The translations under genes and the position numbers were made by a program. The notes beneath the pieces are model-generated. The model was given only the letters and a program-made list of their open reading frames with translations, was not told the origin of the DNA and made no database searches. A DNA stretch of 64,000 nucleotides from CAWJMF01 sp963843945 (GTDB taxonomy: Bacteria; Vulcanimicrobiota; Vulcanimicrobiia; Vulcanimicrobiales; Vulcanimicrobiaceae): positions 124,001 through 188,000 of the forward strand of contig CAWJMF010000001.1 of NCBI GenBank assembly GCA_963843945.1. The letters are read 5' to 3'. This document shows positions 35,070 through 44,307 of the stretch, one piece after another (position 1 is the stretch's first letter; each line of letters opens with the position of its first letter).

Positions 35070-35401
35070 GCCCCGCGCCGGGCGAGCCGGCCACGCTCGC
35101 GCAGGGCGCGAACGAGTCCGCCCAGCGCTAGCAAGGCAAACCAGGTCGAAAGCAGCGCGCACGCGCCGAAAGCGGCCAACCAAACGGCCGTCGTGGGCCC
35201 GCGGCCGAGTGCGGCCGCGGTAAGCAACCAAAAGAGCAGCGCGCAAAAGCCGCTCCCGGCCGCAACGAACGTTAAGCGCAGGATCTCGGAGAGGACGGCG
35301 AGGCCCTCACGCTCGGGCGCCTCAGCACGAATGTAGTCGACGTAGCGCTGCCGGTAGGCGAAATACTTGTTCAGGAAGTGTTCCGAAAAACCGCCGCTCA
35401 C
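35066..35401 (-). CDS. Small two-helix membrane protein of unknown function
   Basis: About 111 residues from GTG 35401. The first 40 residues are soluble and aromatic (EHFLNKYFAYRQRYVDYIRAE), followed by two hydrophobic helices (about 45-68 and 78-100) and a basic end. An ATG at 35461 in the same frame would overlap the divergent tricorn gene, so the inner start is preferred. I do not recognise a family. Coupled to meaB by a four-base overlap. Confidence 0.55.
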   Translation of the reverse strand: MSGGFSEHFLNKYFAYRQRYVDYIRAEAPEREGLAVLSEILRLTFVAAGSGFCALLFWLLTAAALGRGPTTAVWLAAFGACALLSTWFALLALGGLVRALRERGRLARRGA

Positions 35402-35452
35402 GGTTCCCGGTTTCGGGCGGAACGCACGCGGGTTCCCGCCAATCGCTCCGGA

Positions 35453-38400
35453 ATGAGCCAACCCGGGTATTACCGTTATGCGACGATCGCCGGCGAGACG
35501 ATCGTCTTCGTTTGCGAAGACGACCTCTGGACCGTTCCGCTGGCCGGCGGCGTTGCGCGCCGTCTGACCGCGAGCAGCGGCGAGATTTCGACGCCTCGCT
35601 TATCGCCGGACGGTTCGCTGATCGCGTTCGTGAGTCGCGATGAGGGAAATCCCGAAGTGTACGTCATGCCCGCCGCGGGCGGCGTGGCGCGGCGGCTCAC
35701 GTTCCTGGGCAGCGACGCGTGTTCGATCAGCGGTTGGTCGCCCGACGGCAACAGCATTTTGTTCGCGTCCGACGCGGGGTGGCCGTTTGCGAAGGAAACG
35801 CGCGGCTTCCGCATCGCGAAGGACGGCGGCGCTCCCGAGTCGCTCGACCTCGGCCATTTGCGCACGCTCTCGCAACATCCCGACGGTCGCATCGTCTTGG
35901 GACGCAACAGCGACGACCCCGCCCGCTGGAAGCGCTATAAAGGAGGGACCGCCGGCGATCTGTGGGTCGATCGCGACGGCAGCGGAACCTTCACCCGGCT
36001 CATCGCGCTGAACGGGAACCCCTGCTGGCCGATGTGGATCGGCGAGCGCATCGCGTTCCTATCCGATCACGAGGGCGTCGGCAACATCTATTCGGTGCTC
36101 CCCGACGGCTCGGATTTGCGTCGCCATACGAGCGAAACGGAGTACTTCGCGCGCTTTCCCTCGTCCGACGGCAGCTCGATCGTCTACACCGCCGGCGCAC
36201 AGATCTGCGTGCTCGATCCCGCCACCGACAGCGTCACGCGGATCGACGTCGACGCCGCCTCGCCCGCACCGCAAACCGCCCGGCGCTTCGTCGACGTCGG
36301 CGAAGGCCTCGAGCACTTTTCGATAAGCCCCGACGGGACGGCGCTGGCGCTCGTGTCGCGCGGGCGCCCGTTTACGATGCCGCTGTGGGAAGAAGCGGTC
36401 ACCGGCCACGGCGCCGGCAGCCGCGTGCGTTATCGTTGCAGCGAGTGGCTGAACGACGGACGGCACTTCGTGTGCGTCAGCGACGCGACCGGCGCCGAGC
36501 GGCTGGAAATTCACGCCGCGACCGGCGACGAGGCGCCCGAGGTTGCGACCGAAGAAGACATCGGCCGGGTCACGGAACTCGCCGCCTCGCCGACGGCCGG
36601 CGTGGTCGCCGTCGCGAACCACCGCCACGAGCTGTTGCTCGTCGACCTCGCGCAAAAGCGCGTGCGCGTGATCGACACGGGCGCCGCTTCGCGCATCCAC
36701 GACCTCGCGTTCTCGCCGGACGGACGCTGGCTCGCCTATTGCTGCGCGCCGCCGGCGGGCTCCAACGGGGCGGCCAATCCCGACACCTCGATCCTGCGCA
36801 TCGCGAAAGTAAAGTCGGGCGCCGTTCACGACGTAACGCCGCTGCTGCGCGTCGACCGCGCGCCGGCCTGGGATCCCGAAGGCCGCTATCTCTACTTCAT
36901 CTCGACTCGCGATTTCAATCCGGTGTACGACGCGCTGCAATTCGATCTCAGCTTTCCGCAAGCGTCGCGTCCGTTCGTCGTGACGCTGCGCGCCGACGTA
37001 CCGTCGCCTTTCGTACCCAAGCCGGCGCCGCTCCATCGCAACAAACACCGCGACGAAGAGGACGATCTGAACCGCGAAAACGTCAAACCCGTGCGCGTCG
37101 ACATCGACTTCGAGGGAATCGGCGGACGCATCCTCGGCTTTCCCGTCGAGGAGGGTCAGTACGGGCAGATCGTGGCGTCCAAACACCGCGCGCTGTTCAC
37201 GAAGTTTCCGGTGCGCGGCATCAAACCGCAGGGCAACAACTGGGAAGACGACGACGAGGTCGGTACGCTGCTCGCGTACGACTTCGAGCAGCAGCGAACC
37301 GCGACCGTCGCGCACGACGTCGGGGAGATTCGCCTCGGCAGCGACCATCGAACGCTCGTCTACACTTCGCATGAAAAGATGCGCGCGATCGAAGCGATCC
37401 TCGATCTTCCCGAAAACGGCGAGGACGAACACAAGGAAGCGCAGGACGAGCCCGGGCGCCGCACCGGCTGGCTCGATTTGACGCGGGCCAGCGTGCTGGT
37501 CGAGCCGCGCGAAGAGTGGGCGCAGATGTACGACGAGGCGTGGCGCGTCGAAGCGGAACAGTTCTGGGATCCTTCGATGTCGGGCGTCGACTGGAACCTC
37601 GTGCACGAGCGCTATGCCAAGTTGCTGCCGCTGGTGCGCACGCGCGCCGAACTCTCGGACGTCATCTGGGAGATGTTCGGCGAACTGGGAACCTCGCACG
37701 CCTACGAGATCGGCGGCGATCACCGCAAGCCGCCGCAGTACCGGCGCGGTTTCCTCGGTGCCGATCTCGCCTGGGACGAGGGCGCCGGCGGCTACCGCAT
37801 CCGGCACCTCTATCGCGGCGACTCGTGGAACCGCGAGATCGACTCGCCGCTGGCGGAGCCGGGACTCGACGTGCACGAAGGCGACGTCATCACCGCAATC
37901 GGCGGCCGGCCGCTCAGCGCGACGCTCTCACCGGACGAGCTGCTCGTCGACACCGCGGGGCGCGACGTCGCCCTCACCGTGGGCGGCAAGAAAGAACGGC
38001 GCCGCATCATCGTCCACGCCTTGCGCGACGAGCGGATGTTGCGCTATCGGGCCTGGGTCGAAGCGAACCGCGCCTACGTTCACGAGCAAACGCAGGGCCG
38101 CGTCGGCTACCTGCACATTCCCGATATGGGCCCCTGGGGTTTCTCGGAGTTCCACCGCGGCTTTCTCTCCGAGTTCAACCGCGAAGGGCTCATCGTCGAC
38201 GTCCGCTACAACCGCGGCGGCCACGTCTCGCCGCTCTTGCTCGAGAAGCTCGTGCGTAAGCGCATCGGCTACGACGTCTCGCGCTTCGGTCCGCCGCTTC
38301 CCTACCCGCCCGAATCGGTGGCGGGCCCGATGGTCGCGCTCACCAACCAGTTTGCCGGCTCCGACGGCGACATCTTCAGCCACGCCTTTAAGCTCTATAA

Positions 38401-38728
38401 ACTCGGGCCGCTCGTCGGAAAGCGGACCTGGGGCGGTGTGATCGGGATCAACCCCTACCATCGCCTGGTCGACGGCACCGTCACGACGGTCCCCGAGTTC
38501 TCGATGTGGTTCGTCGACGTCGGCTGGAAGGTCGAAAACTACGGGACGGATCCCGACTTCGACATCGACATCGCGCCGCAGGACGAGCGCGCCGGCCTCG
38601 ATCCGCAGATGCAAAAAGCGCTCGAGCTGATCGCCCAGGCGCGCGCCGCCGGAACGAACGGCAAACCGCACTTCGACGCGCGTCCGAGCCTCGCGCTTCC
38701 CAACAGCCTGGTGACCGCCAAGAATTGA
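35453..38728 (+). CDS. Tricorn-type serine peptidase
   Basis: A very large (1091 residues) intracellular peptidase that trims oligopeptides. Residues 1 to about 640 form two beta-propellers of WD40/PD40-like blades (repeats of LSPDGSLIAF type). A PDZ-like domain (GLDVHEGDVITAIGGRPL, about 800-820) and the C1/C2 catalytic domains follow. Catalytic residues match tricorn: SH in GTSHAYE (about 748), nucleophile Ser and Asp in NQFAGSDGDIF (about 965), and Glu in VPEFSMWF (about 1015). No signal peptide. ATG 35453 is preferred to an upstream frame reaching 35378. Intact despite its length. Confidence 0.94.
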   Translation: MSQPGYYRYATIAGETIVFVCEDDLWTVPLAGGVARRLTASSGEISTPRLSPDGSLIAFVSRDEGNPEVYVMPAAGGVARRLTFLGSDACSISGWSPDGNSILFASDAGWPFAKETRGFRIAKDGGAPESLDLGHLRTLSQHPDGRIVLGRNSDDPARWKRYKGGTAGDLWVDRDGSGTFTRLIALNGNPCWPMWIGERIAFLSDHEGVGNIYSVLPDGSDLRRHTSETEYFARFPSSDGSSIVYTAGAQICVLDPATDSVTRIDVDAASPAPQTARRFVDVGEGLEHFSISPDGTALALVSRGRPFTMPLWEEAVTGHGAGSRVRYRCSEWLNDGRHFVCVSDATGAERLEIHAATGDEAPEVATEEDIGRVTELAASPTAGVVAVANHRHELLLVDLAQKRVRVIDTGAASRIHDLAFSPDGRWLAYCCAPPAGSNGAANPDTSILRIAKVKSGAVHDVTPLLRVDRAPAWDPEGRYLYFISTRDFNPVYDALQFDLSFPQASRPFVVTLRADVPSPFVPKPAPLHRNKHRDEEDDLNRENVKPVRVDIDFEGIGGRILGFPVEEGQYGQIVASKHRALFTKFPVRGIKPQGNNWEDDDEVGTLLAYDFEQQRTATVAHDVGEIRLGSDHRTLVYTSHEKMRAIEAILDLPENGEDEHKEAQDEPGRRTGWLDLTRASVLVEPREEWAQMYDEAWRVEAEQFWDPSMSGVDWNLVHERYAKLLPLVRTRAELSDVIWEMFGELGTSHAYEIGGDHRKPPQYRRGFLGADLAWDEGAGGYRIRHLYRGDSWNREIDSPLAEPGLDVHEGDVITAIGGRPLSATLSPDELLVDTAGRDVALTVGGKKERRRIIVHALRDERMLRYRAWVEANRAYVHEQTQGRVGYLHIPDMGPWGFSEFHRGFLSEFNREGLIVDVRYNRGGHVSPLLLEKLVRKRIGYDVSRFGPPLPYPPESVAGPMVALTNQFAGSDGDIFSHAFKLYKLGPLVGKRTWGGVIGINPYHRLVDGTVTTVPEFSMWFVDVGWKVENYGTDPDFDIDIAPQDERAGLDPQMQKALELIAQARAAGTNGKPHFDARPSLALPNSLVTAKN

Positions 38729-38759
38729 ATCCTTCCGGCGCGAATCCGATAGAACGAGC

Positions 38760-40290
38760 ATGCTCGTTTTATCGCTCGCGCTGTCCGCGCTCTTGTCGGC
38801 TGGTCCGGTCTCCGCATATGCGGTACCGAGCGCGGCCGACTTAAGCGCGCGCGTCAAGGCGGCGGAGAAGGCGCACCGTCCGCGCAGCGAGACCGAGGAC
38901 TGGACCATCTCCGAAGCCGGCATGAGCGGCCACCAACACGATGCGCGACGTGGCGACGACGAGGTCGAGACCCTCGTCTTAGGCCCGTTCACGACCGCGC
39001 AGGGGACGCTCGGCGGAAAATCGTGGCATCAGAACGAGAACGGCTACACGATCGTCACCGGACGGTCCGAGAAGAGCTTCGCGGCGTCGTCGGCCATCGT
39101 CGGCCAAACGGTCACGCGGGTCCGCACGCCGTTCGACGCCTATCTGATGGTGACGCGGCACGCTAACGGTATCGTCGAGCGCGACTACTACGCCCCGGCC
39201 GATTATTTGCTCGTCCGTAAAGAATATGAATTCCAGAAGCAGACGAGCCATGTCGATTATACGGACATCCGCCGCGACAACTTCGGCCGACGGGCCTGGC
39301 GCGTCGAAGCGACCGGTCCGCGGGGGCTGAACAAATACGAGGCGCGCTTGACCAAGCTGGACGAGAACCCGCAGCTCGACGATGCGACCTTCGCCATCCC
39401 GCCCAACCGCGGCACGCTCGTCGAATGGCCGGCCGGGCTCGATACGTCGCGGATCTCGAACGCGATCGACCAGCACATCTTCGTCACCGTGAACCTCAAC
39501 GGACACGACGTTACCATGGCGCTCGATTCGGGCGCGTCGGGCATCGTTCTCGACACTCAAGTCGCCAAAGAATTAGGGCTTCCGCTGTACGGCAAGTCGA
39601 CGCTCTCGATCGCCGGGGACGTTTCAGCTCTCGCGCGTGATCGTTCCGGTGGTTCAAATCGCCGACCTGACGATGCACAACGTGGTGATGAACACCGGTC
39701 CGCTCGACTTTACCGAAGACGGAAGACGGGTCGTCGGTTTGCTCGGCTACGACTTCATCGCGGGCGCGGCGCTGCGCATCGACTATAAGAAGCAAACGGT
39801 CGACGCCTATCGGCCCGGAACGCTCTCGACGCCCGAACTCGCCACGGCGGTGATGCCGATCCGCCTCGACGAACAAGTTCCCGTCGTCAGCGTCGGCGTC
39901 GGCAACTCACAGAGCACGTCGATGGTGGTCGACACCGGCAACGGCGCGCCGCTTCTGTTCTTCGACAACTTCGTCAAGGCGCACCCCGGTGCGGTCAGAG
40001 ACGAAGGCCTCGGGACCGGTTACGACCCCGACATCGCGTACATCGGCGGCGTCGGCGGCTACGTCCATATCGTGCCCTTGCGACTCTCGAGCTTCCGCTT
40101 CGCCGGACTCGATTTCAAGCACTTCGTCGTGCTGCGCGCCGAGCAAGGCGGAGCGTTCGGAGATTTCAACGACGACGGCTTGCTGGGCACGCAATTCTTG
40201 CGCTACTTCACGATTTATCTCGACTACTCGAATCAGCGCATCTTCTTCGAACCCAACTCCAACTACGTAGACGCGACCAACCACAGCTAA
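38760..40290 (+). CDS. Secreted two-lobed retropepsin-like aspartic protease homologue, one frameshift
   Basis: Exported protein of about 509 residues. A signal peptide spans residues 1-19. An N-terminal domain of ~210 residues (SWHQNENGYTIVTG, DYYAPADYLLVRKEYEF) resembles a beta-rich lipoprotein-carrier or MucB-like fold. Two aspartic-protease lobes follow, with catalytic-type motifs LDSGASGIVLD (about 39520) and VVDTGNGAPLLF (about 39930), each followed by a GLLGYDF or GLLGTQF closing motif. The frame breaks at about 39619: one extra G in GCCGGGGAC; removal fuses SIAG to TFQLSRVIVPVV. It is followed 6 bases later by a paralogue. Confidence 0.78.
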
Positions 40291-40295
40291 CCCGC

Positions 40296-41876
40296 GTGTT
40301 GAGCGTCCTTGCGATCGTCCTTGCCGCCGCGCTGACGCCCAGCCCGAACGCTTCCGCACCGGCTTCCAGCGAAGCCTCGCCGGCAGCCGCAGGCGGGATG
40401 ACGATTGAGGATCTGCGCGCGAAGTGGCGCGCGGCCAGCGGCGCGGGCAAGGTCCCGCGCAACGCGACCGAGGTGTGGAAGACGCACGAGCATGGAATCG
40501 ACGGGACCGTGCGACGCGTCGCACACGGAAGCGACTGGCTGGAGACGAGCCAACTCGGTCAGTTCGCAACCTCGAGCGGCGACTCCGGCGGAACGTACTG
40601 GCACGAAAACTTCAACGGCGAGGTGATCTTGTCGCGCCAGGAATCCGCCGAAACCTCAAACTACGCGTCGGTTGCCGAGACCCTAACGCGCGTTACGTCG
40701 CCGGTCGACGCCTACGTCATCGAGAGCGTGTCGGCCGACGGTGCGATCCGCCGAGTGTATTACAGCCCGAGCACGTTCCTCATCGTGCGGCGCGAAACAG
40801 ACGCACGCGGAACGCAGAGCTACGCCGTCTACGACGACTTCGTCACCGATGCGAGCGGCCGCACGTACGCGCGGCACGTCCGCGGCGGCGATCAGCTTCC
40901 CAATGACGACTGGGACCGCCGCCTGATCTCGGTCGACCTTGCGACGCCGGTTCGGGAGGCGGACGTCGCGATTCCAGCTACCCACCGCACCCTCGTCGAG
41001 TTTCCCGAGGGCCGCACGACGGTACGCCTTCCGGCCCGCTTCGTGCGCGGCGCAATCGTCGTTCGCGTGCAGATCGGCGAACGGGGCCTCGATTTCATCC
41101 TCGACACCGGCGCCGAGTCGATCGTCATCGATCCGGGAATTGCGTCCCAACTGGGACTGCGGGTTTCCGGTCTCAATTCGGCGCTCATCGGCGGCCGTGT
41201 TGACTGGAGCCTGACGCGCATTCCGGAGATGAAGATCGGCGATTTGCGCATGCACGACGTCGCCGCCGACGTTTTGCCGTTTGCAGAAAAACCGGCCAAC
41301 GACGTCAAGGCCGCCGGCCTGTTGGGCTTCGACTTTCTGGATGCAGTGACGGTCACGATCGACTACGCGAAGGCTACCGTCGATGCGACTTCACCCGGGG
41401 CGTTCGTAGCCGATCCGGCGGCGACCCTCATTCCCGCACGCTTCGGCAGTGAAGTTCCCGAAGTTTCGCTCTCGATCGGTGCCGCGAGAGGCGATCACTT
41501 CGTCCTCGACACCGGAGCGCAAGATCTCAACATCATCTTGTTCCAACACTTCGTGCGTCAAAACCAAAGCCACGTTTCGGACTCCGCAAAGCGCGGCGAG
41601 GGCGACCCGCTCTTAACCGGAATGATCGGCGGCGTGGTGCAAAACTCGCGCGTCCTGATGCGCGACCTCGCGTTCGGGCCGTGGTTCATCGACAGCGCCT
41701 CCGGCTATATCGCGCGCTCGCCGGCCGCCTTCGATGGAACGGACGGGCTCCTCGGTTCCGACTTTCTCCAGAACTTCCGGATCACGCTCGACGAGCCTCA
41801 CTCCCGCCTTTACATGACGCCGCTTGCTCTTTCAGGGGGGCCGCCATCGCCGACGCCGGCCCCCCGGCCACATTAA
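40296..41876 (+). CDS. Secreted two-lobed retropepsin-like aspartic protease homologue, paralogue of preceding gene
   Basis: A 526-residue exported paralogue of the preceding gene, unbroken. It has a signal peptide, the same N-terminal domain (TYWHENFNGEVILSRQES, YYSPSTFLIVRRETD), then two lobes with FILDTGAESIVID (about 41096-41135) and FVLDTGAQDLNIILF (about 41502-41545). The closing motifs are GLLGFDFLD and GLLGSDFLQ. Two DTG motifs in one chain would let it work as a monomer, like pepsin. GTG 40296 or TTG 40299 may be the start; both lie 6-9 bases after the previous stop, so the pair is an operon. Confidence 0.85.
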   Translation: MLSVLAIVLAAALTPSPNASAPASSEASPAAAGGMTIEDLRAKWRAASGAGKVPRNATEVWKTHEHGIDGTVRRVAHGSDWLETSQLGQFATSSGDSGGTYWHENFNGEVILSRQESAETSNYASVAETLTRVTSPVDAYVIESVSADGAIRRVYYSPSTFLIVRRETDARGTQSYAVYDDFVTDASGRTYARHVRGGDQLPNDDWDRRLISVDLATPVREADVAIPATHRTLVEFPEGRTTVRLPARFVRGAIVVRVQIGERGLDFILDTGAESIVIDPGIASQLGLRVSGLNSALIGGRVDWSLTRIPEMKIGDLRMHDVAADVLPFAEKPANDVKAAGLLGFDFLDAVTVTIDYAKATVDATSPGAFVADPAATLIPARFGSEVPEVSLSIGAARGDHFVLDTGAQDLNIILFQHFVRQNQSHVSDSAKRGEGDPLLTGMIGGVVQNSRVLMRDLAFGPWFIDSASGYIARSPAAFDGTDGLLGSDFLQNFRITLDEPHSRLYMTPLALSGGPPSPTPAPRPH

Positions 41877-41887
41877 GACCTCCGGCG

Positions 41888-41916
41888 TTGACGCTCGAAG
41901 GGGTTCCTGCTATTAT
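41888..41916 (+). promoter_or_regulatory. Sigma-70-type promoter of infC-rpmI-rplT
   Basis: TTGACG (41888-41893) and TATTAT (41911-41916) are separated by exactly 17 bases, a near-consensus housekeeping promoter in otherwise GC-rich DNA. It starts 12 bases after the preceding stop and leaves a leader of roughly 140 nt before the infC start. Confidence 0.75.
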
Positions 41917-42023
41917 CCCTGAGCCGAAGCAGGACCGCCTTTGGGCGGGCCTCACCGAACGCTCCAGGGCGTTTCGGTCGCACAGCGAGAGCCGACGGTA
42001 GGCTCCAACGGTGTGGGATGCTT

Positions 42024-42043
42024 TGGCGTCGCCACTTTTTTTT
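42024..42043 (+). terminator. Possible leader attenuator before infC
   Basis: A short hairpin TGGC-GTC-GCCA (42024-42034) is followed by C and eight T residues (42036-42043), just before the AAGGAG ribosome binding site of infC. The stem is only four base pairs, so termination would be weak. The position fits transcription attenuation of the infC-rpmI-rplT operon, known in several phyla to respond to L20. Confidence 0.4.
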
Positions 42044-42065
42044 GCCCACCAAGGAGACCAACCTC

Positions 42066-42797
42066 ATAGCTCGACCGCTGCGCATTAACGATCAGATCCG
42101 CATTCGCCAAGTTCGCGTCATCGATGACGAAGGCACGCAACTCGGCGTCATGCCGACCGAAAACGCACTGGCGCTCGCACGTCAAAAGGGCCTCGACCTG
42201 ATCGAGGTCTCGCCGACCGCGGTGCCCCCGGTCTGCCGGATCAGCGACTACGGACGTCTGAAGTACGAACAGTCGAAAAAAGATAAAGACGCGCGCAAGA
42301 AGCAAAAGAACTGGGAGCTGAAGGAAGTCAAACTTCGTCCCAAGATCGAGAACCACGACTACGAGACCAAAGCCCGGATGGCCGAGCGGCTGCTCATGGA
42401 CGGCGGCAAAGTCAAGGTGACGATCATGTTTCGCGGTCGCGAAATCACGTATACCAGCTTTGGGAAACGCTTGCTGGACCGGATGGCGGCGGATATGACG
42501 CCGATCGCAAGCGTCGAACGTGAGGCCAAACTCGAAGGCAAAAACATGTTCATGATTTTGGCGCCGCGCCCAGTCCCGAGCGGGCCGCCGAAGTTCACCT
42601 CGCTGCTGCACCCCGAGCGCGCCGCCGAACAAGCCGCGGCCGACCAGGCAGCCTCCGACGCCCACGACCGGCGAGCCGAAGCCGAAACTGAAACTGCGCA
42701 CGCCGAGGGCGATAGTACACCGGCGGCCCAGACCGAAGCTCACCACGAAAATCACACGACAGAACCCCAGACGCAAGGAGTCCCTTCCCGTGCCTAA
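42066..42797 (+). CDS. infC: Translation initiation factor IF-3, probable AUA start
   Basis: Binds the 30S subunit and enforces start-codon choice. It shows RPLRINDQIRIRQVRVIDDEG, QKGLDLIEVSPTAVPPVCRISDYGR, ELKEVKLRPKIENHDY and VKVTIMFRGRE, all classic IF-3. AAGGAG at 42051-42056 is followed after 9 bases by ATA 42066, which begins the conserved N-terminus (ARPLRIND). The in-frame ATG at 42018 would add 16 unrelated residues and precede the binding site. A rare start codon is known for infC and allows autoregulation. A C-terminal tail of about 55 acidic, Ala/His-rich residues exceeds the usual length. Its end overlaps rpmI by 8 bases. Confidence 0.93.
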   Translation: MARPLRINDQIRIRQVRVIDDEGTQLGVMPTENALALARQKGLDLIEVSPTAVPPVCRISDYGRLKYEQSKKDKDARKKQKNWELKEVKLRPKIENHDYETKARMAERLLMDGGKVKVTIMFRGREITYTSFGKRLLDRMAADMTPIASVEREAKLEGKNMFMILAPRPVPSGPPKFTSLLHPERAAEQAAADQAASDAHDRRAEAETETAHAEGDSTPAAQTEAHHENHTTEPQTQGVPSRA

Positions 42798-42996
42798 GAT
42801 CAGAACTCACCGGGGAACCGCGAAACGCGTGAAAGTCAGCGCGAACGGCATCGTTACGCATCGCGCTCAATTCAGCGGCTGCGGTCACATCCTCAGCAAG
42901 AAGTCGCGCAAGCGCAAGCGGAACTTCCGCAAGGACCAACCCGTTTTCGCCGGCGATCTGAAGCGCTTTGCGCCCCAGATCCCGTACCTTCTGTAG
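42790..42996 (+). CDS. rpmI: 50S ribosomal protein L35
   Basis: 68 residues with the L35 pattern PKIRTHRGTAKRVKV near the start and GHILSKKSRKRKRNFRK in the middle. GTG 42790 is preceded by AAGGAG and overlaps the end of infC, so it is coupled to it. Standard infC-rpmI-rplT order. Confidence 0.97.
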   Translation: MPKIRTHRGTAKRVKVSANGIVTHRAQFSGCGHILSKKSRKRKRNFRKDQPVFAGDLKRFAPQIPYLL

Positions 42997-43008
42997 GAGC
43001 TAGGTTCG

Positions 43009-43392
43009 ATGGCACGCATCAAGCGCGGACTGAACAAGATCAAGCATCGCCGGAAGGTCATGAAGCTCGTCAAGGGCTTCCGGGCCGCCCGCCGCCGCAA
43101 CTACCGGGTCGCGAACGAAGCGCTCCTGCACTCGCTGAGCTACGCCTACCGCGACCGGCGCGTGCGCAAGCGCGACTTCCGCTCCCTCTGGATCAGCCGC
43201 ATCAACGCCGCCGCCCGGCGCGAGGGCCTCACATATTCGAGGCTCATCGATGGACTAAAGAAGAGCGGAGTTACGTTAAATAGAAAAGCACTCGCCGACC
43301 TGGCGGTGCGCGATCAAGCCGCCTTCGACTCGCTTTTGGCCGTGGCCAAGGCGCAGTTGGAAGAGCGGGCTTCGACGCAGGTCGCCTCGTAA
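43009..43392 (+). CDS. rplT: 50S ribosomal protein L20
   Basis: 127 residues with the L20 signature ARIKRGLNKIKHRRKVMKL and LWISRINAAARREGLTYSRL. L20 nucleates early 50S assembly and in many bacteria represses its own operon; the leader upstream of infC may be the target here. GGAGCTAGGTTCG precedes ATG 43009, 12 bases after rpmI. Confidence 0.97.
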   Translation: MARIKRGLNKIKHRRKVMKLVKGFRAARRRNYRVANEALLHSLSYAYRDRRVRKRDFRSLWISRINAAARREGLTYSRLIDGLKKSGVTLNRKALADLAVRDQAAFDSLLAVAKAQLEERASTQVAS

Positions 43393-43425
43393 AGCGAACA
43401 ACCCGTCCGAAGGGACACACAACCG

Positions 43426-44307
43426 ATGCCCACGACCACTCGTATCGCTAAGCGAGACTGGCCGGCTTTTATAGCCCTCGCGATCATTCATATTGGAGCG
43501 CTCGGCGTTTTCGTCCCGGCGTTCTTTTCTTGGTGGGCCATCGGCGCAGCCGTTTTCCTGTACTTCGTCACCGGTATGGGAGTAACGCTCGGCTACCACC
43601 GTCTTCTGACGCATCGCAGCCTGACGCTGCCCCGGCCGCTCGAGTACCTGGTCGCGCTCTGCGGCGTCCTCTCGTTGCAGGGCGGTCCGCTCGACTGGGT
43701 CGCGACGCATCGCGCGCACCACGCGCACTCAGACGCCGACGGCGACCCGCACGACGCGAATCGCGGCATGCCCTGGGCGCACTTCGAGTGGCTCTTCCGC
43801 ACGAACAAAGATCGCGTCGAAGTCGACGAATATCCGCGCTGGGTTCCGGACTTGCTCAAAGATCCTACGTACCGCGCGATGGACAAGTACCATCTCGTCA
43901 TCAGCCTCATGTTGGGCGTCGTGCTGTTCTTGATCGGCGGATGGTCCTTCGTCGTCTGGGCCCTCTTCGCACGCCTCGTCTTCACCTACCATTGCACGTG
44001 GCTCGTGAACAGCGCGTCGCACGCGGTCGGATATCAGACGTTCCGCACGGGCGATCGCTCGACAAACAACTGGTGGGTGGCGCTGCTAAGCTTCGGCGAG
44101 GGCTGGCACAACAACCATCACGCCTTCCCGTTCTCGGCCCGGCACGGCATGCGCTGGTTTGAAATCGATATCACCTATTACACGATCAAAGTGTTGCGCT
44201 GGCTGCGCATCGCGTCGAACGTCAAACTGCCGACGCGCGAGATGATGAAGAAGCTGCAGCGACAAGTGCCGCAGGTTCCGCAGCCGCCGATGCGGCGCGC
44301 CGGCTAA
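43426..44307 (+). CDS. Acyl-CoA/fatty-acid delta-9-type desaturase
   Basis: Integral-membrane di-iron desaturase, 293 residues. The three histidine boxes are present: HRLLTHRS (about 60-67), HRAHHAHSD (about 98-106) and GEGWHNNHH (about 225-233). Paired hydrophobic helices lie at about 14-50 and 160-190. It introduces a double bond into membrane acyl chains using O2, so the organism can respond aerobically. Starts 34 bases after rplT; its stop overlaps the convergent Nudix gene by four bases. Confidence 0.93.
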   Translation: MPTTTRIAKRDWPAFIALAIIHIGALGVFVPAFFSWWAIGAAVFLYFVTGMGVTLGYHRLLTHRSLTLPRPLEYLVALCGVLSLQGGPLDWVATHRAHHAHSDADGDPHDANRGMPWAHFEWLFRTNKDRVEVDEYPRWVPDLLKDPTYRAMDKYHLVISLMLGVVLFLIGGWSFVVWALFARLVFTYHCTWLVNSASHAVGYQTFRTGDRSTNNWWVALLSFGEGWHNNHHAFPFSARHGMRWFEIDITYYTIKVLRWLRIASNVKLPTREMMKKLQRQVPQVPQPPMRRAG

